NCBI GenBank assembly: GCA_965222065.1
Contig: OZ244933.1
Span: 310,001-374,000 of the forward strand
DNA from: GM7GCV1 sp965222065
Lineage (GTDB): Bacteria > Pseudomonadota > Gammaproteobacteria > Pseudomonadales > GM7GCV1
Length of the DNA: 64,000 nt
Reading direction: 5' to 3'
The notes beneath the pieces were generated by a model. The model saw nothing but the letters and a program-made list of their open reading frames with translations, ran no database searches and was not told where the DNA came from. Of this stretch, positions 44,129-53,854 are shown piece after piece (position 1 is the first letter of the stretch; every line of letters starts with the position of its first letter). Made by a program: the position numbers and the translations under genes.

Positions 44129-45249
44129 TTAGCCACCAGCTCCATTATTGCCTGCGCGGCTTCATCACTGGCATTGTGTTGCAGTCGCTTGTGCAGACGA
44201 ACAAATTTTTCAATCATGGATTGTCGCGTTTCCGGATTCATCAGTGTTTTCAGGTCAGAGACAAGTTGGCTGGCATGGCATTCCGACTGGAGGCGTTCCT
44301 CCACCAGCTTTTCACCAGCAATAAGATTTGCCAGGGAAATATGCTCGCACTTGACCATTCGGCTGCCAACAAACCAGGAGAACCAGTCGGCCTTGTAAGC
44401 AACAACCATGGGACATTTCATTAGCAGGGCTTCCAGCGTTGCTGTGCCAGATGCCACCAGCGCGCCATTTGAGCGTGCCAATATCTGGCGTGTTTTGCCG
44501 GCAATAACATGAACTCTCTCTCTTTGCCCAACCAGGGACTCCAGCATTTCCTGCGCTTTACTGTGGGCCGCCGGGATAAAAATATGCAGCCCTGGTTGTT
44601 CCTGAAGCAATTGATCGGCGGCCTCCAGGAAAACGGGCGCAATTTTTTCGATTTCACCAGTGCGACTTCCCGGTAGCATGGCCAGGCATTCAGACGCTGA
44701 CCCGTGGATTTCATCCAGCTGTTCATCTGCTGTAATCTCAGGCTCAATCGGTATTTCATCCGCCATGGGGTGACCGACAAACCTGGCAGGTACGTTTTCC
44801 CGGACATAAAAATCAGCCTCAAAAGGCAGCAGGCAAAGCATCAGGTCGACGGCTTTACGAATACCTTTTACCCTGCCCTGCCTCCAGGCCCATACAGAAG
44901 GGCTGACATAGTGCACGGTTGGAATCCCCGCTTTTTTTAGGGGCAATTCAATTCGGTGGTTAAACTCCGGTGAATCAATGCCAATAAATACGTCTGGTGG
45001 GTTATCAAGATAACGACGAACCAGGTCTTTTTTAATGGCCAGTAATGCGGGCAAACGCTTTAGTGGCTCGACCAGCCCCATCACAGACAGGGTGTCCATG
45101 GGATGGTACGAAACAAAGCCTCTGGCAAGCATATGCGGCCCGCCAACGCCTTCAAAGATCGCGTCGGGGCAGCGTTTTTTTATGGAGTCGATCAGCGTGG
45201 CGCCCAGAAGGTCGCCGGAAGATTCACCTGCGACGATGGCTATACGCAT
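44125..45249 (-). CDS. lpxB: Lipid-A-disaccharide synthase
   Basis: LpxB is a membrane-associated GT19 glycosyltransferase that joins UDP-diacylglucosamine with lipid X. The 374 residues start with AIVAGESSGDLLGATLI and include FEGVGGPHM, GIDSPEFNHRIE, VHYVSPSVWAWRQGRVK and LPGSRTGEIEKI in the UDP-sugar domain, with ASGTATLEALL later. These are consistent with a full-length enzyme. It lies 11 bp after lpxA and overlaps rnhB. Confidence 0.97.
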   Translation of the reverse strand: MRIAIVAGESSGDLLGATLIDSIKKRCPDAIFEGVGGPHMLARGFVSYHPMDTLSVMGLVEPLKRLPALLAIKKDLVRRYLDNPPDVFIGIDSPEFNHRIELPLKKAGIPTVHYVSPSVWAWRQGRVKGIRKAVDLMLCLLPFEADFYVRENVPARFVGHPMADEIPIEPEITADEQLDEIHGSASECLAMLPGSRTGEIEKIAPVFLEAADQLLQEQPGLHIFIPAAHSKAQEMLESLVGQRERVHVIAGKTRQILARSNGALVASGTATLEALLMKCPMVVAYKADWFSWFVGSRMVKCEHISLANLIAGEKLVEERLQSECHASQLVSDLKTLMNPETRQSMIEKFVRLHKRLQHNASDEAAQAIMELVAK

Positions 45250-45260
45250 GACGACAGGGG

Positions 45261-46031
45261 TTACCGAACAATATTGCGCTTGGCGTTTGCAACAGATTCG
45301 TATAACACCCTGACTTGCGAGTTGGCCTGTGCCTGTTTTTCCAGTTCAACTACTGCATCAGCCAGGGAGAGTTTTTTCTTGTACAGGGTTTTAAATGCCG
45401 TCTGGATGGCCTTGATGTCTTCGGGGGCAAAATTGCGCCGTTTTAACCCTTCGACATTAACGATACGTGGAACAGCGGGAGCACCCTGAACGGTCACAAA
45501 TGCGGGCACATCCTGAAATACTGCTGAATAGCCGGCCACAAATGCATGCGCCCCAATATGGCAATATTGATGAACTGCTGAAAAGCCCGAAATAATCGCC
45601 CAGTCGCCCATGTGCACATGACCGGCCAAACCGGAGCTGTTAGACATAATGCAGTGGTTGCCAACAAAGCAGTCATGACCGACATGGGCATAACACATAA
45701 TCAGGTTCTGGTTGCCAATGACCGTTTTGCCTGCATCTTGCACCGTACCGCGATGAATCGAGCTATATTCCCTGAAGGTATTGTTATCACCAATAATGAG
45801 CTCCGTGGGCTCGCCTTTGTACTTTAGATCCGGCGTATCTTCACCAACGGTGCAAAAATGGAAAAAGCGATTGTTCTTGCCAATTCTGGTTGGCCCTTTA
45901 AAAATGTTGTGAGGACCAATAACGGTGCCCTCTCCAATGCTGACATTCGGGCCAATAATGGTGAACGCACCGATACTGACAGATTCGTGAATTTCTGCCG
46001 ATGGATCAATGATGGCCTGTGGATGAATCAA
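45261..46031 (-). CDS. lpxA: UDP-N-acetylglucosamine O-acyltransferase
   Basis: LpxA performs the first step of lipid A synthesis, moving a 3-hydroxyacyl chain from ACP to UDP-GlcNAc. The 256-residue protein is a left-handed beta-helix of hexapeptide repeats (IDPSAEIHESVSIGAF and following) with a C-terminal helical domain. The catalytic His is in HVGHDCFVGNHCIMSN. The length matches E. coli (262). It follows fabZ by 14 bp. Confidence 0.97.
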   Translation of the reverse strand: MIHPQAIIDPSAEIHESVSIGAFTIIGPNVSIGEGTVIGPHNIFKGPTRIGKNNRFFHFCTVGEDTPDLKYKGEPTELIIGDNNTFREYSSIHRGTVQDAGKTVIGNQNLIMCYAHVGHDCFVGNHCIMSNSSGLAGHVHMGDWAIISGFSAVHQYCHIGAHAFVAGYSAVFQDVPAFVTVQGAPAVPRIVNVEGLKRRNFAPEDIKAIQTAFKTLYKKKLSLADAVVELEKQAQANSQVRVLYESVANAKRNIVR

Positions 46032-46045
46032 GGCTGCCCTCCCTA

Positions 46046-46483
46046 TCAGGCTTCAACGATTGCACAAGTCAGAATTCCCGAGATCGCCATATCTCCATCG
46101 ACCGAGGCATTCACATCGAATTTCCAGATATGACGCTTGCGAGTAATGACCTTTGACTCCAGGGTCAGTTTGTCGCCCGGCACCACCTTGCGCTTAAAAC
46201 GAACGTCATCAATACCGGCAAACAGGTAAAGATACCCATCATCGGGCGTCTGGTTCATGGTACGGAAACCGAGAATCCCTGAGGCCTGTGCCAGCGCTTC
46301 AATAATGACAACACCAGGCAATATGGGCGCATTGGGAAAGTGTCCCTGGAAAAGCTCCTCATTGTAGGTGACATTTTTAAAGGCTCGAATATGATCATCA
46401 AGCACCAACTCCTCGACACGATCGACGAGCAACATGGGATAACGGTGAGGTAGATATTTTTGTATTTCGAGAATATCCATCAT
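46046..46483 (-). CDS. fabZ: 3-hydroxyacyl-[ACP] dehydratase
   Basis: FabZ removes water from 3-hydroxyacyl-ACP in fatty acid elongation and so competes with LpxA for the hydroxyacyl pool. The 145-residue hot-dog protein has YLPHRYPMLLVDRV, the catalytic His in FQGHFPNAPILPGV and the catalytic Glu in VIIEALAQASG. Two adjacent ATGs (46483 and 46480) could be the start. The gene lies between lpxD and lpxA as usual. Confidence 0.97.
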   Translation of the reverse strand: MMDILEIQKYLPHRYPMLLVDRVEELVLDDHIRAFKNVTYNEELFQGHFPNAPILPGVVIIEALAQASGILGFRTMNQTPDDGYLYLFAGIDDVRFKRKVVPGDKLTLESKVITRKRHIWKFDVNASVDGDMAISGILTCAIVEA

Positions 46484-46498
46484 GATATGGATCCAGAC

Positions 46499-47536
46499 CT
46501 ATTTTTTCTTATCGAGTAATTTTTCAAGTTTATTAACTCGACGAAACAGCTCATCAAGCTGGTTAAATCGAGCTGCATTTTTTCGCCAGGCTTTTACTTC
46601 TGACATGCCTGTACCGGAGGAATATACTCCTGGTTCGCTGATGGACCTGGTTATCCTGGCCTGACCCAGCGCGTGCACGTTGTCACCAATCCTGAGGTGT
46701 CCGGCGATACCGACCTGTCCGCCAAAGGTACAACCCTGGCCAATTTCGGTACTGCCTGCCATACCAACCTGCCCGGCAAGCGCGGTATGACTGCCAATTT
46801 TACAGTTATGGGCAATATGCACCAGATTATCAATGATCACTCCGGAATGAATTTCAGTGTTTCCAAGTGCACCGCGGTCAATACTGACATTGGAACCAAT
46901 CTCGACATTATCCCCAATAATGACTGTGCCCAGTTGATGGATTTTCACATAACCGCTATCGGAAGGGGCAAAGCCAAAGCCATCAGAACCAATAACCGTT
47001 CCGGAGTGAATAATACAGTCTTTACCAACGACCACGTCGTGGTAGAGATTCACACTTGGGTAAAGCATTGAGCCTGAACCAAGTGACACACGCGATCCAA
47101 CAACGGAGCAGGCACCAAGCACGCAATTATCTGCGATGGAGGCACCCTCCATGATGACCACATTGGGACCAATATAAACATTCTGGCCAACTCGGGCCGA
47201 CTTGGCGATCACTGCTGTGGGATGAATTTGCGGGTCTGGCCTGGGTTCTGCAAACAAGGCTGAAAGCCTGGCATAGGCCATGTACGGGTTATCCACTACC
47301 AGCAATACAATGTCTTTAAACGAGTCCGTCAGTTCAGGACTGACGATTAGTGCAGAGGCCTGTGTATTTCTGGCGGCCTTGACATATTTCGGCGACGAAA
47401 CAAAAGAGATATTTTTTGAACTGGCGAGCTCCGGGGAAGCAATTCCTTCGATCACTATCTCACTGCCAGAACCGCCAGAAGCGGAGACAAGCTCCGCTTC
47501 CAGGTAGTCAGCTAATTCTGAAAGCCGCCAGGCCAT
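46499..47536 (-). CDS. lpxD: UDP-3-O-acylglucosamine N-acyltransferase
   Basis: LpxD adds the N-linked hydroxyacyl chain in the third lipid A step. The 345 residues comprise an N-terminal uridine-binding domain (to about 100), hexapeptide repeats forming a beta-helix with the catalytic His in IDNLVHIAHNCKIG, and a C-terminal helix (AARFNQLDELFRRVNKLEKL) that binds ACP. It lies between skp and fabZ with gaps of 9 and 15 bp. Confidence 0.97.
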   Translation of the reverse strand: MAWRLSELADYLEAELVSASGGSGSEIVIEGIASPELASSKNISFVSSPKYVKAARNTQASALIVSPELTDSFKDIVLLVVDNPYMAYARLSALFAEPRPDPQIHPTAVIAKSARVGQNVYIGPNVVIMEGASIADNCVLGACSVVGSRVSLGSGSMLYPSVNLYHDVVVGKDCIIHSGTVIGSDGFGFAPSDSGYVKIHQLGTVIIGDNVEIGSNVSIDRGALGNTEIHSGVIIDNLVHIAHNCKIGSHTALAGQVGMAGSTEIGQGCTFGGQVGIAGHLRIGDNVHALGQARITRSISEPGVYSSGTGMSEVKAWRKNAARFNQLDELFRRVNKLEKLLDKKK

Positions 47537-47545
47537 TGACGACGC

Positions 47546-48055
47546 TTACTGAGTATTTAGCTTGGCAGCGAGCTTTTGAGTGATGTTGTGCTCATCAGTG
47601 GCATGATAAACAGCACTTTCCTGAAGAAGTAAGGTCACGCCCTCCTCTTCAACCAGCTCCTGCAGTGCTGTTAACGCTCGCTGATTCATCGCCTGGTTAA
47701 TTCGGCGAACAACTGTTTCCCGCTCAGACTGGATTCGCTGATTGTTCAGCTGCAAGTCTTCAGTCAAAAACTGACGCTGTCTGTTGTACTCGGTAAGCTG
47801 CTCCTGACTCCAGCTATTGCCATTTGCCTGGGCGTCATTATCCAGCGCCTGGACATCGGCAACCAGCGACTGGGACTCTGAAACAAGCTCTGCATATTCC
47901 GGCTTATTCTCCAGTTCAGTCAGTCGGGTCTGGGCGTAATCAGACTCAAGTATCGCTGCCTGGATATTTACAACCGCGATTTTTTGCGCACTGGCGCCTG
48001 CGGACAGACACAACGCACCCACAACAATCAGGCCACGAAAAATATGTTTAAACAC
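47546..48055 (-). CDS. skp: Periplasmic chaperone Skp/OmpH
   Basis: Skp holds unfolded outer membrane proteins in the periplasm and hands them to BamA. The 169-residue protein has a signal peptide (residues 1-23, ending ASA), a short beta core (KIAVVNIQAAIL) and two long charged coiled-coil arms (about residues 40-140). It starts at GTG with a strong GGAGGT six bases upstream. It follows bamA by 23 bp, and the pair works in one pathway. Confidence 0.93.
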   Translation of the reverse strand: MFKHIFRGLIVVGALCLSAGASAQKIAVVNIQAAILESDYAQTRLTELENKPEYAELVSESQSLVADVQALDNDAQANGNSWSQEQLTEYNRQRQFLTEDLQLNNQRIQSERETVVRRINQAMNQRALTALQELVEEEGVTLLLQESAVYHATDEHNITQKLAAKLNTQ

Positions 48056-48078
48056 TATCTACCTCCAAAGGATATTTA

Positions 48079-50436
48079 CTAAAAGGTTTGACCAAGGCTG
48101 AACTGAAAAAATTCCGTTTCTTCTTCCCAGGCATTTCTCGCTCCTGTTCCAGCATTCTGTGTCCGGCCTAAAGAAAAAGACATCGGGCCAAATCCGCTTA
48201 GCCATGTGGCGGACAAACCGTAAGAATACCGCAATTCCTCCAGGCCAGGTTTATAACAGTATGCCTGACGTGGGCCACAATCCGTATCGAAAACGTTACC
48301 GGCATCAAAAAAGACGGTTGAACGTATGGAGTTTGGATTCGGCATAAATGACATTGGAATCAGGACTTCGGCCGTTCCTGTCACCAGGACATTGCCGCCA
48401 ATCGGGCGAGCCCTGTTGAGAATGCGGACCTCGCCGTCCTCACTGATTGAATAGGCTGGCGATTCACGTGGGCCCAATGTGCTGCGCTCAAAACCCCTAA
48501 CAGAACCAAACCCGCCCGCGTAATAGTTTTCAAAGAACGGCAACCGCTTCTCTGATTCAAGGCTTTGGCCAATGCCCAGGGTGGTACTAAAGCGCATGGT
48601 AAGGGGACCAACGGGAACATACCTTTGCGCATCATAGGTCAACTTGGCATAAGGGGCGTCACTACCCGGTACCGCCAAATCCATATTCAGGCTTTGACTA
48701 CTGCCGCGGTCGGCAAAAATACCACGGTTTAATGTGACCCTGGACCAGCCACCACTCAGTTTATATTGGTGGAATCTGGCGTTATCGTCGACAAAGCTCT
48801 TGATTTCGTCGGAAGCAAAATTACCGATATCGACATCCAGCCTTTCATATCCAAAGCCCATCATCAGACGAGAAATTTCAGACAAGGGATAGCCAAAGTT
48901 AACACTCAAGCCTGCGATATCATTGGTATAGCTGGCAATACGCAATTCCCCGTAATCGGTATTTCGCATATACAGGGAATACCCTGCCGAGACACCATCC
49001 TCAGTGAAATAGGGATCCTGATAGCTGAAGTTCAGGGATTCCTGATACTTGCTTCGATTAACCCCGATGCTGACCCGGTTACCTGTCCCCAGGAAATTAT
49101 TCTCTTGCAAACTTAATCCAAGAATTGCACCGACGGTCTGGGCATAACCAAGACTCGCACTAATACTTCCCGACGGTTGTTCTTCAACGGTGTAGATAAC
49201 ATCTATCTCATCGCTGGTTCCAGGCACCTGCTCAGTCTCGGACTCCACTGAGCTAAAGAAGCCCAGCCTGTCCAGCCTGATCCTGCCCGTCTCGATCAGA
49301 TTGGATGATGCCACGGCAGACTCCATCTGGCGCATTTCCCGCCGCAAGACTTCTCCCTCAGTACGCGTGTTCCCACGGAACTCAATTCGTCGCACATAGG
49401 TACGTTCCTGGGGATTGATAAAGAAAGTGACGTCAACCGTCTTGTCCTCATCATTGATATCCAGGATTTCATCGACCTCGGCGAAGGCATAACCCTCATT
49501 GTTCAGCCGATTGGATATGGAGTCCTTGGAGGCGGTAATTAGCGCCTGGGAAAATTGTTGGCCTTCGCGCACAAAGGTTAAAAAGCGAATAATGACCTCC
49601 GGGATAACCATGTCCCCCAGCAGTTCTACGCTGGATACCGTATAGGGCTCCCCTTCGCTAATGTTTATGGTCACGAAAACCGAAAGCTTGTCCGGGCTGA
49701 CCGACACCTGCGTAGAATCGACATTAAATCTCAGATAACCCGCATCAAGATAATGCGATTCAAGCGCCTCAAGATCGCCGGTAAGTTTCTCGCGCGAATA
49801 CTTGTTTTTACTTGAAAACCAGGGAAACCAGCGAGGGACGCCGGACTCAAACAGGTCAAGCAACTCGTCTTCCTCGTAAGTCTCGTTACCAACGATATTG
49901 ATTTCCTTGATTCGGGCCTGCTTGCCCTCGCCGATGTTGATATCCAGGGCGACACGATTGCGCGGCAGTTCACGTGCCACGGCATCTATCTCCGCGCCGT
50001 AATGTCCCTGGGAAACATAGACCCGGCTTAGCTCTTTCTGCAACGAATCCAGTGTCGCAGGCCGGAATATCTGCCCTTCAGAAAGCCCGTTATCCCTTAG
50101 GGAATCCAAAAGGTCCTCGTCCTTAAGCACACTGTTGCCTTCAAGGTTAATCTCGGAAATAGCCGGGCGCTCGGATACCTCAATAACCAGCACATTGGCA
50201 TCACGGTATACCGCTATATCGTTGAAAAACCCGGTTTGGAATAACGAGCGGATAGTGTCCTGGATAGCCGCTTCATCGGCCTGATCACCTACACGAACAG
50301 GTACAGCGGAAAACACAGAACCGGCAGACACACGCTGTAGGCCCTCGACACGAAGGTCTTCAATGGTGAACGTCTGGGCAAGTGCAATGACTGGACACAA
50401 AAGCACTAAAGACAAAAACAGTCTAATTTTTATCAT
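48079..50436 (-). CDS. bamA: Outer membrane protein assembly factor BamA
   Basis: BamA is the core of the BAM complex that folds beta-barrel proteins into the outer membrane. From the ATG at 50436 the product is 785 residues: signal peptide (1-20, ending ALA), five POTRA domains (about 21-420; first one FTIEDLRVEGLQRVSAGSVF) and a 16-strand barrel. In the barrel the loop-6 motif appears as GGFGSVRGFERS (VRGF), and the last strand ends FQFSLGQTF with the C-terminal Phe. The open frame extends 22 codons further upstream but that part lacks a leader. Confidence 0.97.
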   Translation of the reverse strand: MIKIRLFLSLVLLCPVIALAQTFTIEDLRVEGLQRVSAGSVFSAVPVRVGDQADEAAIQDTIRSLFQTGFFNDIAVYRDANVLVIEVSERPAISEINLEGNSVLKDEDLLDSLRDNGLSEGQIFRPATLDSLQKELSRVYVSQGHYGAEIDAVARELPRNRVALDINIGEGKQARIKEINIVGNETYEEDELLDLFESGVPRWFPWFSSKNKYSREKLTGDLEALESHYLDAGYLRFNVDSTQVSVSPDKLSVFVTINISEGEPYTVSSVELLGDMVIPEVIIRFLTFVREGQQFSQALITASKDSISNRLNNEGYAFAEVDEILDINDEDKTVDVTFFINPQERTYVRRIEFRGNTRTEGEVLRREMRQMESAVASSNLIETGRIRLDRLGFFSSVESETEQVPGTSDEIDVIYTVEEQPSGSISASLGYAQTVGAILGLSLQENNFLGTGNRVSIGVNRSKYQESLNFSYQDPYFTEDGVSAGYSLYMRNTDYGELRIASYTNDIAGLSVNFGYPLSEISRLMMGFGYERLDVDIGNFASDEIKSFVDDNARFHQYKLSGGWSRVTLNRGIFADRGSSQSLNMDLAVPGSDAPYAKLTYDAQRYVPVGPLTMRFSTTLGIGQSLESEKRLPFFENYYAGGFGSVRGFERSTLGPRESPAYSISEDGEVRILNRARPIGGNVLVTGTAEVLIPMSFMPNPNSIRSTVFFDAGNVFDTDCGPRQAYCYKPGLEELRYSYGLSATWLSGFGPMSFSLGRTQNAGTGARNAWEEETEFFQFSLGQTF

Positions 50437-50482
50437 TATTTTCTTGGGGAATCTGGATATATAGCTCAGAAGAACGCGGACG

Positions 50483-51838
50483 TTACAGGCGCATAAAATC
50501 ATTGTAAAGCGCTAATAACATAATCCCGAAAACTAACGACACACCGACACGCATTGCTGCTCCCTGGATGGCTTCACTCAACGGAGACCCCTTAATTGCC
50601 TCAATAATATAAAAAAGTAAATGCCCCCCATCCAAAACCGGAATAGGCAACAGATTCATTATGCCCAGCATGACACTCATTATGCCGAGGAAGGATAAAA
50701 AGGATTGCCAGCCCGCCTCGGCTGACGCCCCGGCAAACTTGGCGATGGAAACCGGGCCACCCAGTGATTTGGTCGACACCTGCCCGGTAATTAATTTCTT
50801 GAGCGAATCAAGTATGAACAGGCTGCTGCTCCAGGTTTTGTCGACACCGGCCTGCAGGGCACCTACAACCCCGTACTGCCTGTCTCGCAGTAATTCTTCA
50901 GGCCATTCGGCAGGTTGCGGTGCAACACCGGCAAGGCCATAAACTTCGCCGTTTTCTTCGGTTTCTCCGGGAACAAGCTCAAGAGTAACGACTTCACCAT
51001 CGCGTTCAACCAGCATGCCCAGTCGCTCACCCGGTGAGGCTCGTACGATGTCGCGCCACTGCTCCCAACCCTGGATACGGATTTCAGCCGTTTCCAGAAT
51101 TCGGTCGCCCACCTGCAGGCCTGCTTGTTGGGCAGGACTGTCTTCCACGACCTGACCAATGACCGCGGACAGCTCTGGGGTAAACGGGACCAGCCCCAGG
51201 CTACCCAGAAAATCCGGCTGATCGGTATCGCGCTGCCAGGCAGTAATGGGCAGACTGTAGGAGCCGGATATGCCCGAACCCGGTTGAACGGTTTCAAGTT
51301 CAATATGGCCGGTTTCACCGATACGGTTCAGCAACTGATCAAAAACCTCTGCCCAGGACGTCACAGGCTGGTTATCGACTTCAATAATTTCTGTACCGGC
51401 AACCACACCCGCAGATTCAGCGACAGAATTCGTTTCAACGGAACCGATCAGTGGTGCTACCTCGCGCGTTCCCCCAAGGAACACCATAAAATAGATAGCA
51501 ATTGCCAATAATAAATTGGCTACTGGTCCTGCAACCACAATGGCCATGCGCTGCCAGACAGATTTGTGGCTGAAGCTGTATTGCTGCTCGGACGGGGGTA
51601 TCGATTCCTCGTCGCTGGTCTCGCCGTACATCTTGACGTAACCCCCCAGGGGAATACCTGCCAGGACAAATTCCGTATCACCACGCTGCCATTTCAGCAG
51701 GGGCTTGCCAAAGCCAATTGAGAAGCGCAAAACCCGGACACCACACTTCCGGGCAACCCAGTAATGGCCGAACTCATGAAAAGTGACCAGTATAAAAAGC
51801 GCTACAAGCGCAAAAAAAACTATCTTTACTACGTCCAT
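50483..51838 (-). CDS. rseP: Site-2 protease RseP
   Basis: RseP cuts anti-sigma factor RseA within the membrane and trims signal peptides. The 451-residue protein has the zinc motif HEFGH (His21, Glu22, His25) in the first transmembrane helix, two periplasmic PDZ domains (about 115-300), and the third zinc ligand Asp in NLLPIPVLDGGHL near the C-terminus. It begins 2 bp after dxr. It ends 47 bp before bamA, whose folding load is what triggers the RseP pathway. Confidence 0.97.
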   Translation of the reverse strand: MDVVKIVFFALVALFILVTFHEFGHYWVARKCGVRVLRFSIGFGKPLLKWQRGDTEFVLAGIPLGGYVKMYGETSDEESIPPSEQQYSFSHKSVWQRMAIVVAGPVANLLLAIAIYFMVFLGGTREVAPLIGSVETNSVAESAGVVAGTEIIEVDNQPVTSWAEVFDQLLNRIGETGHIELETVQPGSGISGSYSLPITAWQRDTDQPDFLGSLGLVPFTPELSAVIGQVVEDSPAQQAGLQVGDRILETAEIRIQGWEQWRDIVRASPGERLGMLVERDGEVVTLELVPGETEENGEVYGLAGVAPQPAEWPEELLRDRQYGVVGALQAGVDKTWSSSLFILDSLKKLITGQVSTKSLGGPVSIAKFAGASAEAGWQSFLSFLGIMSVMLGIMNLLPIPVLDGGHLLFYIIEAIKGSPLSEAIQGAAMRVGVSLVFGIMLLALYNDFMRL

Positions 51839-51840
51839 TA

Positions 51841-53028
51841 CTACGTTGCAGAAACTCTTAAATGTCTGTTTGTATCAATCAGGGACTGTGCCACGGCCCG
51901 CGCTTCAAAATCCACTGCTATGACTTCATCGATGGAAACTGGTTCCGAAAAATTGACGGAATTTAGTGTGGCTTCAACCGTTTTGGCGATTTCAAGGAAC
52001 CCAATGCGTTCTTCAAGGAACGCATTCACGGCAACTTCATTCGCCGCATTGAGCACGATAGGCATGGCCCCCATCGACTTTGCCGCTTCCTGGGCCAGCG
52101 CCAGGCAGGGGTACAACCTGATATCCAGCGCCTCAAACCCCAGGTTGAGACGGGCCAGATCAAGGGGGTCAACGCCTGCCACAATACGCTCTGGCCAGCT
52201 TAGTGCATGCGCTATGGGCGTTCGCATATCCGGATTGCCCATCTGGGCCAGAACTGACCCATCAGAATACTGAACCATGGAGTGGACGACACTCTGGGGA
52301 TGAAGAACGATTTGTATCTGGTCCGCATTCACCCCGAATAGCCAGCACGCCTCAATAAGCTCCAGCCCCTTGTTCATCATGGTGGCAGAGTCCACCGAAA
52401 TCTTTCGTCCCATGTTCCAATTGGGGTGGGCACATGCCTGCTCGGGGGTGATATCAGTTAACTCACTGTGTTTTCGGCCACGGAAAGGTCCACCAGACCC
52501 GGTGAGCAGGATTTTTTCAATCTGGGCATTATTGAATTTCCCGTCTGGCAAACACTGGAAAATAGCGTTGTGCTCGCTATCAACCGGCATCAATATTGCG
52601 TTGTGTCTGGCTACGGCCTGCATAAATAGTGGACCGGCACAAACGAGCGCTTCCTTGTTGGCCAGCAGTACACGCTTGCCTGCTTCCACAGCCGTTAACG
52701 TCGGCATCAAACCAACTGCACCCACAATGGCAGCCATCACGATATCGACTTCCTGGTCCCCGGCAAGCGCCTCAAGACTGGCCGCCCCGCCGAGAACCCG
52801 CGTTGGAAGTCCTTCTGCCGCTACTTGCTGTCGCACTTCCCGGGCGACCACTTCATCACAGAGCGCCGCATACTTTGGTCGAAAACGCCTGATTTGCTCA
52901 ATCAATTGAACGGCATTGGCATTGGCGGTAAGCCCCCAAACTTCAAACTGGTCGGGATTACGGGCAATAACATCCAGCGTGCTTAGGCCAATTGAGCCCG
53001 TTGAGCCAAGTATCAGTACCTGTTTCAT
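51841..53028 (-). CDS. dxr: 1-deoxy-D-xylulose-5-phosphate reductoisomerase
   Basis: Dxr makes MEP, the first committed precursor of isoprenoids, using NADPH. The 395-residue protein has the Rossmann motif LGSTGSIGLSTLDVI, the metal and substrate region PVDSEHNAIFQCL, GSGGPFRG and NMGRKISVDSATMMNKGLE. ATG at 53028 is taken; a GTG one codon upstream is also possible. It lies 6 bp after cdsA. Confidence 0.97.
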   Translation of the reverse strand: MKQVLILGSTGSIGLSTLDVIARNPDQFEVWGLTANANAVQLIEQIRRFRPKYAALCDEVVAREVRQQVAAEGLPTRVLGGAASLEALAGDQEVDIVMAAIVGAVGLMPTLTAVEAGKRVLLANKEALVCAGPLFMQAVARHNAILMPVDSEHNAIFQCLPDGKFNNAQIEKILLTGSGGPFRGRKHSELTDITPEQACAHPNWNMGRKISVDSATMMNKGLELIEACWLFGVNADQIQIVLHPQSVVHSMVQYSDGSVLAQMGNPDMRTPIAHALSWPERIVAGVDPLDLARLNLGFEALDIRLYPCLALAQEAAKSMGAMPIVLNAANEVAVNAFLEERIGFLEIAKTVEATLNSVNFSEPVSIDEVIAVDFEARAVAQSLIDTNRHLRVSAT

Positions 53029-53034
53029 CACAGT

Positions 53035-53853
53035 CTAGCCAAGGGAGAAAAACAGGACACAGAATATGTAACAGGGTGTCGCCGCACAAACCCCATCAAT
53101 ACGATCCAGCACACCGCCATGTCCAGGCAAGAAAGTACCGCTGTCCTTGACTCCCTGGGCACGCTTAATCGCACTTTCGAGCAGGTCCCCTTCAACCGAA
53201 ACAAGGCTGGTTAAAAGAATGGCAAAGACAATAACAAAGCTATGCTCGGGATCCATGTTCAAGCCAAACAACAAAACAATAGCGAAGGCGAAGTTGGCCA
53301 ACAGCCCACCATAAAGTCCTTCCAGCGTCTTGCCCGGGCTGATTTGCGGGGCGAGCTTATGCTTGCCCCAGCGAATACCGGCAAAATAGGCGCCCGAATC
53401 AGCAAGGCTGACAATTGCAAACAGGCAAAGAACCAGCCAGGCGCCGTTCTCCTGGGCTTTTAGCCATAGCAGGCCGCACGCAGTAGACAGAAGAATAATC
53501 GCTCCCAGACCCATAATCACATCCCGGTGCTGGAACAGCGGTTGCGTCTCCGGATATCGAATAAGGAGTGGAATCAGCAGGATCCAGAACCAGAAAACGA
53601 GTGTGGCAATACGCAGGGCAAAACCAGTGATCTGGTCATAAAAAACAAGTGCCAGTATAAAAAGTGCCAGGATTGCTGCGACATAAGCGATCCGCCGGTA
53701 TCCTGCTTCCAGTTTTGCCAGTGTTCCCCATTCCCATGCAGAAACAGCGAGCATGAACATAATCAGTACCGGGAACAGCCCCCAGGGCAGAAACAGGCTT
53801 GCCAGCAATATGGCAATTAAGAAAGAAGCGGTAACTAATCTTTGGTTTAACAC
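53035..53853 (-). CDS. cdsA: Phosphatidate cytidylyltransferase
   Basis: CdsA makes CDP-diacylglycerol, the precursor of all membrane phospholipids. The 272-residue protein has about eight transmembrane helices and the family signature near the C-terminus: KRAQGVKDSGTFLPGHGGVLDRIDG, which I read as the S/T-X-X-K-R-X2-KD...GHGG.LDR.D motif. GTG at 53853 is chosen because GGGTAG precedes it and it begins 1 bp after uppS; the frame is open 19 codons upstream inside uppS. Confidence 0.96.
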   Translation of the reverse strand: MLNQRLVTASFLIAILLASLFLPWGLFPVLIMFMLAVSAWEWGTLAKLEAGYRRIAYVAAILALFILALVFYDQITGFALRIATLVFWFWILLIPLLIRYPETQPLFQHRDVIMGLGAIILLSTACGLLWLKAQENGAWLVLCLFAIVSLADSGAYFAGIRWGKHKLAPQISPGKTLEGLYGGLLANFAFAIVLLFGLNMDPEHSFVIVFAILLTSLVSVEGDLLESAIKRAQGVKDSGTFLPGHGGVLDRIDGVCAATPCYIFCVLFFSLG

Positions 53854-53854
53854 G